From NCBI GenBank assembly GCA_964541755.1, contig CAZIRF010000013.1:3357-67356 (forward strand): a DNA stretch of 64,000 nucleotides, written 5' to 3'. The notes under the pieces were generated by a model. The model saw nothing but the letters and a program-made list of their open reading frames with translations, ran no database searches and was not told where the DNA came from. This DNA is from CAZIRF01 sp964541755 (GTDB lineage Bacteria > Spirochaetota > Spirochaetia > Treponematales > Breznakiellaceae). Below are positions 9,402 to 19,202 of this stretch, one piece after another; position 1 is the stretch's first letter; every line of letters starts with the position of its first letter. The position numbers and the translations under genes were made by a program.

Positions 9402-11396
9402 TTAGCGAATGGCGCGAATCATTTCCCTGATTTCCCCGGAAACCGTGGAACGTTCGGCGCCGGTGCTATCAGTCTTACCCTCTTCTTCCTTCTTGTAGCG
9501 TATTACCGGGTCTCCGACAGCAAGCCGATCAAAAAAACCGTTACGAATAACTTTGGCTCGGGTTACATACTCATCCTGTTCCTCGGGGACAAGACTGGCA
9601 ATTATCTGTTCATCCTTGGGCGCAAGGATAAAACGGTCAACCAGAGGGTGGAAATCACTGTCTTTGATTACAACCAGTTTGGTATCCTCTTCCAATGCAT
9701 AGTGGGCGCCAAATCCGGTAATAACCTGGTTCCCCTTTCGCGCAAGGATTCTGGAATAGGCGGGGAAGAGCCCTGCAATACGTTGTGAAATGCGAAAGGT
9801 CCCGTTCCACACTTTGTCCATACCCGTTTGGTATACGCGTTCGGTATGCAAGAGACTGCCGCTTGATGCACTGTAAATGTGGGCATCGACAGAGAAATCG
9901 CGGGCGGTTTCCGAGACCTCAATCATAATGAGATAATTTGCAGCGGCCTCCCGCGCACTTCGCCAAGCACTCGCGTAAGAATCCTGAATAACAGCAATAT
10001 CAGAAAGTGCGATGTGGGGCTCCCGCTCTAAGAGAGATGCGAGCAGACGTGAAACAAGAAGGGAAGCATCCACGTGCAGGGATTTTTCGGTGCGGGTATC
10101 TACACAAACTGCAAGTTTCCAAGAGGACGCAGGAATATCCATGGGCGAGATGTCCCAGCGACGGTGTACGCTATCTGCCAAGATCGATTCCCAGGCTTCC
10201 ACTCTGTCATTAATGGCGGTATCGGCAATGCCAATATCCTGCATAAACATGAGTTCTTCCAATTGCCGTCCCGGCAAACCGCTCTGAGCGAGAAGATCGG
10301 CATACCGCGCGCGTTCCTTTGCGTAAGGAGACAGCTTGAGACCAAGTTGATAGGAAGCCAGTGCCATTTGTGCTTGAAATTGACTGCGATACTCTTCTGC
10401 CCGTGAAAAAAACCAATTACCCAGCGGCCTTCGTTCCGGACTTTCAAGAGGCGTATGCGCTGCAAGGGATTCGGTCAAGGCCAAACGGGCAATCTCGTCT
10501 TCCTTGTCATGATGTAATGCGGTAAGGTACAGGGCACGCGCGTCATCGTATTTATCGAGAGCTTCCGTTGCCCTGGCTTTGAGATACCAGGACAGGGAAT
10601 CGTCGCGCTTTTTTTGCAAAAGAATATCGGTCTGTTCAATACAGGACGAATACTGCTGCATTCGGTATTGTAGTTGTGCAAGCAAGATCCGGGCTTCACG
10701 ATAATCCTTGTCGAGATGAAGCGCCTGTTCCAAACCTGCCATGGCGCGTTCAAACAGCCCCTCTTGAGCATCGAGCCAGGCTGCGTGGTAATAGACTCTC
10801 TCATCATCAGGATGACGTCGCATGGCTTTGACCACCAAATCGCGACCACGTTCCCCGTTCCCCATGGCATGAGAGAGTATGGCAAGCGAGACCAATGCCC
10901 GCTTGTCATCAGGATAGCGTGAAATGATATCATTGTAGAGCTGGCTCGCCTCTGAAGGGCGTCCGGCGAGAATACCAAGTTCTGCTTTGGCAAATAGAGC
11001 ATCCCGATTGTAGGGTTCACTCTTCAAGATGGCGTGAATAATGCCTTCTGCACCTGCACTGTCGCCCAATGCAATGAGTACAAAGGCCTCGAGAGCCGCC
11101 AAATCCGCCCTTTGAGGGGCACGCTTTCGCGCTTCTCGGGTTTGCAGAAGGGCTCGCTCATATTCTCCGAGCTCATAGGAGGAACGGGCAAGGCCTGTCA
11201 TTGCTTCAAGGTAGGCGGGATTGTGGAGAAGGGCTTCGCGATAATATTCACTGGCGACATACCAATCCCTATCCAGAAAGGCCCTGTCGCCCATGGCACT
11301 GAGAGCGCGCACATCAGGTTTGTCGATGGCATAAAGAGAGCCCGTCATCACGGTCATGAGTAGAACCAAGATTACGAACTGCCCTCTTCGAGTCAC
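9402..11396 (-). CDS. Exported tetratricopeptide-repeat protein
   Basis: 664 residues. The N-terminal signal peptide (FVILVLLMTVMTGSLYA) is followed by eight or more TPR units from about residue 30 to 385, for example DRDWYVASEYYREALLHNPA and LGEYERALLQTREARKRAP. The C-terminal 270 residues form a separate domain with predicted alternating beta strands (SWKLAVCVDTRTEKSL, NYLIMIEVSETARDF) and a charged tail. It should be a periplasmic protein-interaction scaffold. It begins at the stop of the CorC-like gene (the two genes share base 11396) and is the last gene of the uvrA-to-TPR run. No enzymatic function can be assigned. Confidence 0.8.
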   Translation of the reverse strand: MTRRGQFVILVLLMTVMTGSLYAIDKPDVRALSAMGDRAFLDRDWYVASEYYREALLHNPAYLEAMTGLARSSYELGEYERALLQTREARKRAPQRADLAALEAFVLIALGDSAGAEGIIHAILKSEPYNRDALFAKAELGILAGRPSEASQLYNDIISRYPDDKRALVSLAILSHAMGNGERGRDLVVKAMRRHPDDERVYYHAAWLDAQEGLFERAMAGLEQALHLDKDYREARILLAQLQYRMQQYSSCIEQTDILLQKKRDDSLSWYLKARATEALDKYDDARALYLTALHHDKEDEIARLALTESLAAHTPLESPERRPLGNWFFSRAEEYRSQFQAQMALASYQLGLKLSPYAKERARYADLLAQSGLPGRQLEELMFMQDIGIADTAINDRVEAWESILADSVHRRWDISPMDIPASSWKLAVCVDTRTEKSLHVDASLLVSRLLASLLEREPHIALSDIAVIQDSYASAWRSAREAAANYLIMIEVSETARDFSVDAHIYSASSGSLLHTERVYQTGMDKVWNGTFRISQRIAGLFPAYSRILARKGNQVITGFGAHYALEEDTKLVVIKDSDFHPLVDRFILAPKDEQIIASLVPEEQDEYVTRAKVIRNGFFDRLAVGDPVIRYKKEEEGKTDSTGAERSTVSGEIREMIRAIR

Positions 11397-12172
11397 TACG
11401 CATCCTCTCGTGCAAGCATTATTTTAACCGTGTTTATCTTGTGACCTTCCATATCCTGAACAATGAAATCATGCCCATGCCAGGAGGCCTTCTCGTATTT
11501 TACCGGAATCTTTCCAAAGAGATCAAAAACAAAGCCGCCCAGGGTATCGAAGTCTGCTGCGGGAAGATCGATATGAATTTCTTCATTCAAATCTTCAAGA
11601 TTTACCCGGGCGTCGCAGAGGAATACCGATTCCCCCAACTGCAGGATATCCTCCCGTTCATTGTCAAATTCATCCTGAATGTCGCCTACAATTTCCTCGA
11701 TTATATCTTCCATGCACACTATACCGGAGACGCCACCGTACTCGTCGACAATAACCGCAATGTGCACGTGTTTGCGCTGAAGTTCGCGCAAAAGCTGATC
11801 TATGCGTTTTGATTCCGGAACAAAATAGGGTTTTCTAAGTATGGTTTCGGTATCGAAGGGCTCCGATTTGAACAAGTACCGCAGGAGATCCTTTACATAG
11901 AGGATACCAATTACATTGTCGATTGTGTCCTTGTAAACCGGAAAGCGTGAATGACCACTCTCGGAAATACGCAGTAGCAGTTCTTCCTGCGGCAAATCAA
12001 CCGGCAAAAATACTGTATCGATGCGGGGGACCATTACTTCCTTGACCATGGTGTCGGAGAGCTCCACAACACCGCGTATCATATCCTGCTTTTCGATATT
12101 CAAATCATTGTATTCCGGGGCGAGTTCCTTTCTCTTTTTGAAAAACGAGCGGAACGCGTTCAGCGTTTTCAT
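11396..12172 (-). CDS. CBS-pair protein of the CorC/HlyC family (cytosolic form)
   Basis: 258 residues. An N-terminal part (VELSDTMVKEVMVPRIDTVF) leads into two CBS domains (about 50-180, with SGHSRFPVYKDTIDNVIGIL and VDEYGGVSGIVCMEDIIEEI), followed by the CorC_HlyC C-terminal domain (about 190-255). The DUF21 membrane domain is absent, as in E. coli CorC. CorC-type proteins are linked to magnesium/cobalt efflux and often follow ybeY. The ATG at 12172 overlaps the ybeY stop by 4 bases (ATGA), which decides the start over a longer frame from 12220. Confidence 0.85.
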   Translation of the reverse strand: MKTLNAFRSFFKKRKELAPEYNDLNIEKQDMIRGVVELSDTMVKEVMVPRIDTVFLPVDLPQEELLLRISESGHSRFPVYKDTIDNVIGILYVKDLLRYLFKSEPFDTETILRKPYFVPESKRIDQLLRELQRKHVHIAVIVDEYGGVSGIVCMEDIIEEIVGDIQDEFDNEREDILQLGESVFLCDARVNLEDLNEEIHIDLPAADFDTLGGFVFDLFGKIPVKYEKASWHGHDFIVQDMEGHKINTVKIMLAREDA

Positions 12173-12627
12173 TGTATGATATGTTCTCCCACGAGAGTTT
12201 GAAGGAGCGCCTCCTGGCACTCCAGCATGGGCTCATCAGCGTTATTGCTCTCATGATCCATGCCCTTGAGGTGCAGTATACCATGAACTATGAGCCGGCG
12301 CAGCTCTTCATCCATACTTACGCCAAAATACTCGGCGTTCTTTGCCAGGCTGTCCAAGGAGATTATTATATCACCGGCCAGTATGCGTGAACCGAAATCG
12401 GGATCTTCCCAGTGATCTCCCGACTCAAACGAGAGGACATCCGTCGCCTCGTCCTTATTTCTATAGCTGGCATTAAGAGTCTTGATAGTCTCGTCCCCAC
12501 AAAGCGCGAGCGAAAGATCCCATCCGTCTATATCAAGTGCCATCATAACCTTTTGAGCCCAAGCTTCCATTGCATCGAGCCAAAGTGGTTCCTCAATATC
12601 CACGCAGCCTATATCGACCCGGTTCAC
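12169..12627 (-). CDS. ybeY: Endoribonuclease YbeY (rRNA maturation factor)
   Basis: 152 residues. The zinc-binding signature HGILHLKGMDHE near residues 117-128 (family consensus HGxLHLxGYDH) and the upstream DVLSFESG and LAGDIIIS motifs identify YbeY. It acts in 16S rRNA 3' processing and ribosome quality control. The start is GTG at 12627, overlapping the stop of the upstream HD-hydrolase gene as GTGA. The order phoH - pgpH-like - ybeY - corC-like is a common bacterial neighbourhood and supports the call. Confidence 0.93.
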   Translation of the reverse strand: MNRVDIGCVDIEEPLWLDAMEAWAQKVMMALDIDGWDLSLALCGDETIKTLNASYRNKDEATDVLSFESGDHWEDPDFGSRILAGDIIISLDSLAKNAEYFGVSMDEELRRLIVHGILHLKGMDHESNNADEPMLECQEALLQTLVGEHIIQ

Positions 12628-14849
12628 TGAACCGCCTCCTTGTGGGCCTTGGGGTACTCGATACGCGAATGGTAGTGACCGGCCAAGACTCGGACAAAGG
12701 CCGATTTGATCTTTTCAAGATCACTGATGGTAAGTTCCGATTCCGACAGCTGGCCCTGTTCAAATTTGCTTATAATGAGTTCGTGAACAAACTTTTCCAA
12801 ACGGGACATAGTCGGTTTCTTGAGAGAACGGACGGCCGCCTCAACGGTATCGGCCAACATAACTACCGCCGATTCCCTGCTATGGGGCGGATTGCCCGGA
12901 TACGAAAAATCATCGGCATTGACCTGGTCTTCCCGCTTAAGGGCTTCATGATAGAACCAGGAGATAACGGCATTACCGTGATGCTCCGCGATAATTTCAA
13001 TGACCGCTTCCGGCAGTCCCGCATGGCGGGCCTTTTCGACGCCCAGTTTGAGGTGACTGCGAATAACTGCGGCCGAAAGGCGCGGAGCAATATCGTCATG
13101 TTTGTTGTAAAACACCTGATTTTCGGTGAAGTAATCGGGCTGATCCATCTTCCCCATATCGTGGTAGTAGGATCCAACTCGTGCCAGAAGAGCGTTGGCA
13201 CCAATCTCGCGACAGGCAGCATCGGAAAGATTGGCAACTGTTATTGAGTGGCTATAGGTTCCCGGAGCGGTCGCCAAAAGCTTTTTGAGTATCGGGGCAT
13301 TGAGATCTGCCAATTCGACCAACCTGAACACCGTGACGGCCTTCAACAAATGCTCAAGGGGGGGAAGCAGCCCCAACACCAAAAGACCGGAGATAATTCC
13401 ATTGACGGCTGCCAGTACCGGTATAAGTGGAAATGAAGAAACAGAAATCTGGAAGGCCAAAACAAGGGGAAGCGACAATACAACTTGAATCAATGCCAAG
13501 ATGATGGCAGAACGCACAAGATCCATACGCCCCTGCACCCGCTCCATAAGCCAGACAGAGGAAAATGAGGAGAGAATGGCAAAGAGAAAGCCCGGGACAT
13601 CAAGAGTCCCGGCAATAAGGGGCGCAAGGGGCATGACACAGGCGAAAAGGAGTGCCAAACGTGGACCGGCGAGGAGGCTTATCAGCATGATGAAAAGAGT
13701 CTGGGGAAGAAACAGGCTGATGAACACACCCTCGGCAGCGAGTGGCAAGCCGGCAAAAATGCGTGCAACCAGGAAATATAGGAGAACGGCTCCAACACAT
13801 AGATAGAGATCCCGCTTTAGTATGCGTTCACGCTGATGACGATCACAGAGGGTATACATCATAAAGGCGGTAATAACCCCCAATATGAGGATGAGGAGTA
13901 TTCTTCCGGTAATTCCGGGGGGATCTCCTCGTTTGATGGCTCGTTCATAGGCCTCGAGCCGAACAAGGTCTTCGCGAGAAACGGCAAAACCCCTTTTTAT
14001 GATACGATCCCCACGGTCAATGCGTTTGAGTACCGGTTCGACCTTGGTTCGGGCATCTTCGAGGCGAACACGGGTTTCGTCTGCATCGTACAGTACATTC
14101 TCGGTCAAAAAGGGAGCCAAAAGGCCATCTGCCAAAGTGGCAAGACTAGCCGGATAAGCCCCTGAAGAGACGAGTCGGGCAATTCGGGAGCCTACCCCCT
14201 TCATGGTGACAATATCAGCGTAATGGATGAATGATGCCTGAAGTTTGCCCCCCGCCCGGTCAATCACTTCTATTTGATCGGGGTTGAACGAAGAGAGCTG
14301 TGTGGATCGGTCCGGAAATATTCCCTGTTTCATGATCTCTTGGAGGAGATTGCCGGTCTGTTTGAGACTCGCTACCGGACTTGCCTCTGCATAGAGTTTG
14401 TTGAGTGTTTCAACCGGGAAAAAGGCTGGATACCGTTCTTGGACAGCCAAGAGGAAGGCTTCCCGACTACTGCGCTCCTCCAACAGAGCTATCATGAAAG
14501 CGGCCATTTGCTCAAAATGCGCGATTACTTCCCGAGTGATTTCTTCATTGTGGCGAAAAACCGCATGGACAAGCCGTTCACGTGCCTCACGCCGTAGGGC
14601 GGTAGATTCCTCGTCAACGTATGTAAGGGAGCGATCGGCTACTACATCCCGTTCGGCAACAGCCCCTTCTTTAATCCCGTCCACGGGAAGAAGCGAAGTG
14701 GAATGTACCCCGAAGAGACTTAAGGTGAGCCCTATGACCAAAATTGAAGCGCCTAAAAATATGACCGGCCCGGGGTATTCCCGCAACATTTTGAATATAT
14801 CCCCGAAAAGACTGGCACGTTTATGGGTGGTATCAGTTTTCTGCATCAT
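12624..14849 (-). CDS. PgpH-like 7TM-HD domain phosphodiesterase
   Basis: 741 residues. An N-terminal helix (about 28-50) is followed by a long extracytoplasmic domain (7TMR-HDED type, about 60-310), seven hydrophobic segments (about 320-510), and a C-terminal cytoplasmic HD domain with HSITVANLSDAACREIG and YYHDMGKMDQPDYF. PgpH of this architecture hydrolyses cyclic di-AMP in Firmicutes; that substrate is inferred here. Metal ligands H and HD are present, so the enzyme is probably active. The start (ATG 14849, with a second ATG at 14846) overlaps the phoH end by 17 bases. Confidence 0.88.
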   Translation of the reverse strand: MMQKTDTTHKRASLFGDIFKMLREYPGPVIFLGASILVIGLTLSLFGVHSTSLLPVDGIKEGAVAERDVVADRSLTYVDEESTALRREARERLVHAVFRHNEEITREVIAHFEQMAAFMIALLEERSSREAFLLAVQERYPAFFPVETLNKLYAEASPVASLKQTGNLLQEIMKQGIFPDRSTQLSSFNPDQIEVIDRAGGKLQASFIHYADIVTMKGVGSRIARLVSSGAYPASLATLADGLLAPFLTENVLYDADETRVRLEDARTKVEPVLKRIDRGDRIIKRGFAVSREDLVRLEAYERAIKRGDPPGITGRILLILILGVITAFMMYTLCDRHQRERILKRDLYLCVGAVLLYFLVARIFAGLPLAAEGVFISLFLPQTLFIMLISLLAGPRLALLFACVMPLAPLIAGTLDVPGFLFAILSSFSSVWLMERVQGRMDLVRSAIILALIQVVLSLPLVLAFQISVSSFPLIPVLAAVNGIISGLLVLGLLPPLEHLLKAVTVFRLVELADLNAPILKKLLATAPGTYSHSITVANLSDAACREIGANALLARVGSYYHDMGKMDQPDYFTENQVFYNKHDDIAPRLSAAVIRSHLKLGVEKARHAGLPEAVIEIIAEHHGNAVISWFYHEALKREDQVNADDFSYPGNPPHSRESAVVMLADTVEAAVRSLKKPTMSRLEKFVHELIISKFEQGQLSESELTISDLEKIKSAFVRVLAGHYHSRIEYPKAHKEAVQ

Positions 14850-15795
14850 ACGCCGCTATGATTTTCTTTACCAAGGGATTCCTCACCACATCAAGAGTAT
14901 TGAGCCATGTACACGAAAGACCGGGCACATTGGCAAGTATGGATAACGCATGAACAAGCCCTGAATCTCTCTTGCGGGGAAGGTCAATTTGGGTAGTGTC
15001 ACCTGTTATGATGGCTTTTGATCCCTCCCCGATTCTCGTCAAGAACATTTTCATCTGCTCCTTGGTAGTGTTCTGGGCCTCATCCAATATGATAATAGCA
15101 TCATTGAGACTGCGACCACGCATGTACGCCAGAGGGGCAATCTCCATCATACGGGTTTCCTCCATACGCTGTATGGTTTCCCATGGCACCAAGGCCTCCA
15201 TGGCATCGTAAAGGGGGCGCAGATAGGGATTGACCTTTTGGGCAAGATCCCCGGGTAAAAAGCCCAAACTCTCTCCGGCCTCGACAATGGGCCTGGTAAG
15301 GACGAGTTTTCTGCGCCGATGTGAAAGAACTTCCTTGAGGGCCTCTGCCACTGCAAGAAAAGACTTCCCCGTTCCGGCCGGCCCGGTGCAAAAAACAATA
15401 TCATGTTGCCTTACAGCCTTGATATACAGAGCCTGATTGTACGTCCGTGGATAGACCCGGGAAAAGCCCTGCGGGATGTGTATGGCGTTATCTTCGATCG
15501 TTTGCGCCTGATGATCCCGATCAATGGTGGTACTGTCAAACCCGGACAACAGCGCCTTGAGATAGTCGGGAGAGGCTGTACCAAAACGCTTCGCCGACTC
15601 CACGAGCCGTTCGACAACCATCTGCATTCGCATGGTAATGGCAGAATCGGTACTTTCAAGATGTAATTCATTGCCCTGTGGAATGATACGTCCACCAAAG
15701 CAGTCTTCGATTTCGCGAAGATTGCAATCATTCGCTCCGCAAACAGCCTGGACACTGTCTGTATCATCGAGCACTACTGTCACACTGGTTTCCAA
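14833..15795 (-). CDS. phoH: PhoH-like ATPase
   Basis: 320 residues from TTG 15795. An N-terminal KH-like part is followed by a P-loop ATPase domain with Walker A FCTGPAGTGKS, then IVEAGESLGFLPGDLAQKV and Walker B DAIIILDEAQNTT, all typical for PhoH/YbeZ. It is thought to be an RNA-associated ATPase that partners YbeY. The TTG is preferred because GGGGAG stands five to six bases before it and the homology begins there; a longer TTG start at 15870 has no ribosome site. The gap to lptD upstream is then 86 bases, the largest in this gene run. Confidence 0.9.
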   Translation of the reverse strand: METSVTVVLDDTDSVQAVCGANDCNLREIEDCFGGRIIPQGNELHLESTDSAITMRMQMVVERLVESAKRFGTASPDYLKALLSGFDSTTIDRDHQAQTIEDNAIHIPQGFSRVYPRTYNQALYIKAVRQHDIVFCTGPAGTGKSFLAVAEALKEVLSHRRRKLVLTRPIVEAGESLGFLPGDLAQKVNPYLRPLYDAMEALVPWETIQRMEETRMMEIAPLAYMRGRSLNDAIIILDEAQNTTKEQMKMFLTRIGEGSKAIITGDTTQIDLPRKRDSGLVHALSILANVPGLSCTWLNTLDVVRNPLVKKIIAAYDAEN

Positions 15796-15881
15796 AAAAT
15801 CTCCCCGGGCTCTGTCCCGAACAGAAACATAAACTGGACAAAGTGTAACGGGGCCTTTGGAAGGCGTCAAGTGGAGAGAAT

Positions 15882-18800
15882 CTACTTGAACAGAAGCCCA
15901 TCCTTGTCTTCGTATGTCTCTGCTTTGAATTCATTGAATGGTATCCACTGAACGAGGAATGCTATCTGATTATCAAACAGGTATTTTCTCTGTGTTCGAT
16001 CCAGATAGGGGGAAAGGGTATACGAAAGGGTTGCATTCCAGTCTCCCATATAGTGTTTGAGGGATGCAGAAAAACTCTTGAGCTTGAAACCGGATTTTTT
16101 TCGTGCGTCAGTATCCCAGAAGAAAAAAGAGCGGGCAAGATCGGAAAAAATATTGGTTTGAAGATTGCTTGAGGAGATGATGTCTGCAAATGTTGGCGGT
16201 AAAAGTCCATACATGAATTCGGGAATATACCGAAACAAAACGGCATTTTGAGAGCGGGAGGATACCGAGAATTCAAGAAAATCGTTTATCTTGAGTGAAC
16301 TGGACAGGGTGAATATGAAAGAGGATTGGGTAAACCGCAAAAAATCAAGGGAGAGACTGGAAGAGGCATTGATACTGGCACTCAAACGATCTTTCCATGC
16401 ATTTTTCACGTCTTTCTTGAGTGTCCAGGCCAGGGAAAAGGCCTTTGGGCGTATGACTTCTTCGGCTGTTTTATCCTGAGTCCATCCTGAAGCAAGATTG
16501 AAGGTATAGGGAAATGCTTTGAGCGCGGTAAAAGAGCCGGTCAAACTCTTGTAAGCAAACGTCGTAACCGCTTGAGTCAATTCCGATGACTCGGGATCCA
16601 AGATAAGACTTTGATACAGGGAGCTTTCGGAATTGAAGGTAAAGCGTTGGGTAAGGGTAATAGGTTCAAACGTTATATCATCGGTATCGTAATCGGTGAT
16701 ACTCATATCCGCGGTGGTAACGGCCTTCCACCAGTTGACCGACAGTTTGGAGCTGATCTTGCTATCCAAGGGGGGTAAAAAGGCGTTAAATGAGAGCGTC
16801 TGGGACTTGTCGTAGAGAAGCGCCTGTAAATCGAGTGCCAAAGAATGGGAGGTAATTGAATCACTATCCCATTCCGGGGTTAGTATGTCCCATTCGGGTA
16901 AAAGTGCGGTTCCGACAAAATCGGACTTGGCCAACAGAGACTTCAATGAATAACTCAATTTGGTATTGGAAAAAATACTGTTGAAGACCAATGGTTTACC
17001 CGTAAGAGTCAAGGTGGCATTCGTATTGAAGAGGGTCGCCCGGTAATTACGAAGGAGTTCGGATTCCCTTTCCGCTTCTGTATCAAAGGCGGCTGCTTCA
17101 CTGTTGGTATAGAGGTAGGACTGCCACACCCCGGCGCCCGAAAAAACCAGACTGGCTGTGACAAGGTCCGAGGGAGCAGACACTTTACCGGTAAGTGTCG
17201 TATTGAGTTTGGCCACATTGAACAGCGAGGCAACATCACTCCAATCTATATCGGTACTCTCAATCCAAGATTCCGACTTGAAATTGAGATCATTGGAATA
17301 TGAAGGGCTGATACTGTATGAGATTTCAGTCCTGGTGCCCTTACTGCTACTTGTCGCAAAACTGGTGGAAAGGGGTGCCATGCTCACTTTGAAGGGCTCA
17401 TCGGGAAGACTTGTCTCCTGCTCACTGTCACTGTCTTTCCAAGGTGAAAAGCCCATCACCCCATCACTCCCGGCCGGGAAGCGAAGACTTTCGACATCCT
17501 CGTTACCACCCTTGTTTTCACTTTTGGTTGAAAGCGGCTTTCCCGAAAAACTCATGGCAAAATTCAGCAAATTGAAAGAGGACGGATAGAAGAATGTTCG
17601 CGATGGAGAATATGAAGTGGACAGGGCGGGATCGCCCTTCGAATTGAAGGTAAGACTCGACGAAAGGGATGAAACCGAAGCAGTCTCTACCCATGGACTC
17701 ATCTTTTTGGTATCCAGGCGTATTCCACTTGCGTTTATTCGCCAATTGTAAGAACCAAGCGTTCCTATCGTCTCGCTCTCCTGCAAGGAAGCCGCTCCGG
17801 ACTTCATCATATTGAACCAATCCATCTTTTCGGATCGATTCATGAAATCCTGGTCAATATAAACGTCACTGTAATAGGGAAAGGTCCAATTGAGGGTAAG
17901 GTTTTCAAACACAAACGAGCCATTGGATTTAAACCGGTATCGGAACGGAACATCGAGAGAAAAAAAACGGGAACTGTTCCAGTCGGATTCGGTCGTACCC
18001 GATATAAACGGGCTGTAATTACCGTTCAAGAGACTTAACGTACGTGAGAATGCAATACCACCGGAAAAACTCGTCTCTCCCACAATACCGGCTTTGGGGA
18101 AATTTGCCTCTGCGCCGATATAACTCCCCAAATTTGAATAGACATCAAACAGAAAGGCCAATTGCTTCCCGGATTTTTCCCTTTTTTTTTCAGTCTTGAC
18201 CAAAAAAAGCCCTTCTCTCTTGAGGGTAGTATCATCGTTACCCTCCAAAATTTTCATGACAGAGCTCTCGTTTTCGCTCTTTGCAGTCGATTGACCAATC
18301 AGATAAGTCGTAGTTTGAAAGAACCCACCTTCCCGCTTGCGATAGCCAAAAACTGGATTCATGAAGAGCTTGTCTGCCGGGTAATAGAAGAAAGGCAGAT
18401 AAAAGACAGGGATATTGCCGACGCGAAGGGTTGCATTCCGCACGGCCCAATCGGATCCGGGCATGAGCCAGATTTTATCGGCGACCAAGGACCAATAGGC
18501 CTCGTCGCTTTCCGCGTTTTCAATGGTAGCCTCGTCAAGGATTGTAACATTATCTTCGGTACGACTGATGCTGTCTGCTGTAAAGCGATAGGACTGGCTG
18601 TCTCCCTTTTGGGTTCTTTCGTTCGAACCGCCTATGAATATCCCATTCCAATTGTCGAGATCTACCTCAAGGGCCGACCCGCGGAAGGTCTCGGTTCCCG
18701 ATTCGGATTCACGATAATAGAAAACCGAGCCTCGGGCGTGCAGGGTATTGGCGGTTTTGTTATAGATGAGTTCTTCGGCCTCAATGCGATGCGTCTCTTT

Positions 18801-19202
18801 ACCATCGGTAAAAACAACGGCAACATCTCCCGTAAGACGGGCATACTCCTCATTGACCGATTCAAGGGTAAAGTATTCGGTCTTTCGTGCGGATTCGATA
18901 ACCACCGTTTTTTCGCTATCGTTCTTGGGGGATACCCCGGTATCCTTGATGGAAAAGTGCGCCAAGAGCCTCTGACGCAATTCATTCACACTGCCGGCTT
19001 CCGAAAGCCCCAATTCCCTGCACCAGAGGGCCAATTCAGAAAGCCGTGCAGTCATTATATCGAGCTTTAGTATCTCGCTTTGTTTTGAATCTGTTTCCTT
19101 GATTGCAACATCCGGCGCGTTGGTATCTTCCTGAGCGGGCAAAAACCGGCTAAAAGAGGAGAATAGCAACACTAAAAAACAGAAGAAACGCGCCCTGGCC
19201 AT
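15882..19202 (-). CDS. lptD: LptD-like outer membrane protein with a SAP-like N-terminal motif
   Basis: 1106 residues. After a signal peptide (residues 1-24) a 35-residue stretch near 50-85 resembles a SAP motif (LSELALWCRELGLSEAG, then NELRQRL). An OstA/LptA-like beta domain follows (about 110-215, with RLTGDVAVVFTDGKETHRIE and LHARGSVFYY), then a very long beta-strand-rich part ending near YLDRTQRKYLFDNQIAFLVQW that should form the barrel. LptD inserts LPS in Gram-negatives; treponemes lack classical LPS, so the cargo may be another glycolipid. It shares one base with the uvrA stop (TGATG), and the same uvrA-lptD pairing is known to me from T. pallidum. Confidence 0.82.
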   Translation of the reverse strand: MARARFFCFLVLLFSSFSRFLPAQEDTNAPDVAIKETDSKQSEILKLDIMTARLSELALWCRELGLSEAGSVNELRQRLLAHFSIKDTGVSPKNDSEKTVVIESARKTEYFTLESVNEEYARLTGDVAVVFTDGKETHRIEAEELIYNKTANTLHARGSVFYYRESESGTETFRGSALEVDLDNWNGIFIGGSNERTQKGDSQSYRFTADSISRTEDNVTILDEATIENAESDEAYWSLVADKIWLMPGSDWAVRNATLRVGNIPVFYLPFFYYPADKLFMNPVFGYRKREGGFFQTTTYLIGQSTAKSENESSVMKILEGNDDTTLKREGLFLVKTEKKREKSGKQLAFLFDVYSNLGSYIGAEANFPKAGIVGETSFSGGIAFSRTLSLLNGNYSPFISGTTESDWNSSRFFSLDVPFRYRFKSNGSFVFENLTLNWTFPYYSDVYIDQDFMNRSEKMDWFNMMKSGAASLQESETIGTLGSYNWRINASGIRLDTKKMSPWVETASVSSLSSSLTFNSKGDPALSTSYSPSRTFFYPSSFNLLNFAMSFSGKPLSTKSENKGGNEDVESLRFPAGSDGVMGFSPWKDSDSEQETSLPDEPFKVSMAPLSTSFATSSSKGTRTEISYSISPSYSNDLNFKSESWIESTDIDWSDVASLFNVAKLNTTLTGKVSAPSDLVTASLVFSGAGVWQSYLYTNSEAAAFDTEAERESELLRNYRATLFNTNATLTLTGKPLVFNSIFSNTKLSYSLKSLLAKSDFVGTALLPEWDILTPEWDSDSITSHSLALDLQALLYDKSQTLSFNAFLPPLDSKISSKLSVNWWKAVTTADMSITDYDTDDITFEPITLTQRFTFNSESSLYQSLILDPESSELTQAVTTFAYKSLTGSFTALKAFPYTFNLASGWTQDKTAEEVIRPKAFSLAWTLKKDVKNAWKDRLSASINASSSLSLDFLRFTQSSFIFTLSSSLKINDFLEFSVSSRSQNAVLFRYIPEFMYGLLPPTFADIISSSNLQTNIFSDLARSFFFWDTDARKKSGFKLKSFSASLKHYMGDWNATLSYTLSPYLDRTQRKYLFDNQIAFLVQWIPFNEFKAETYEDKDGLLFK

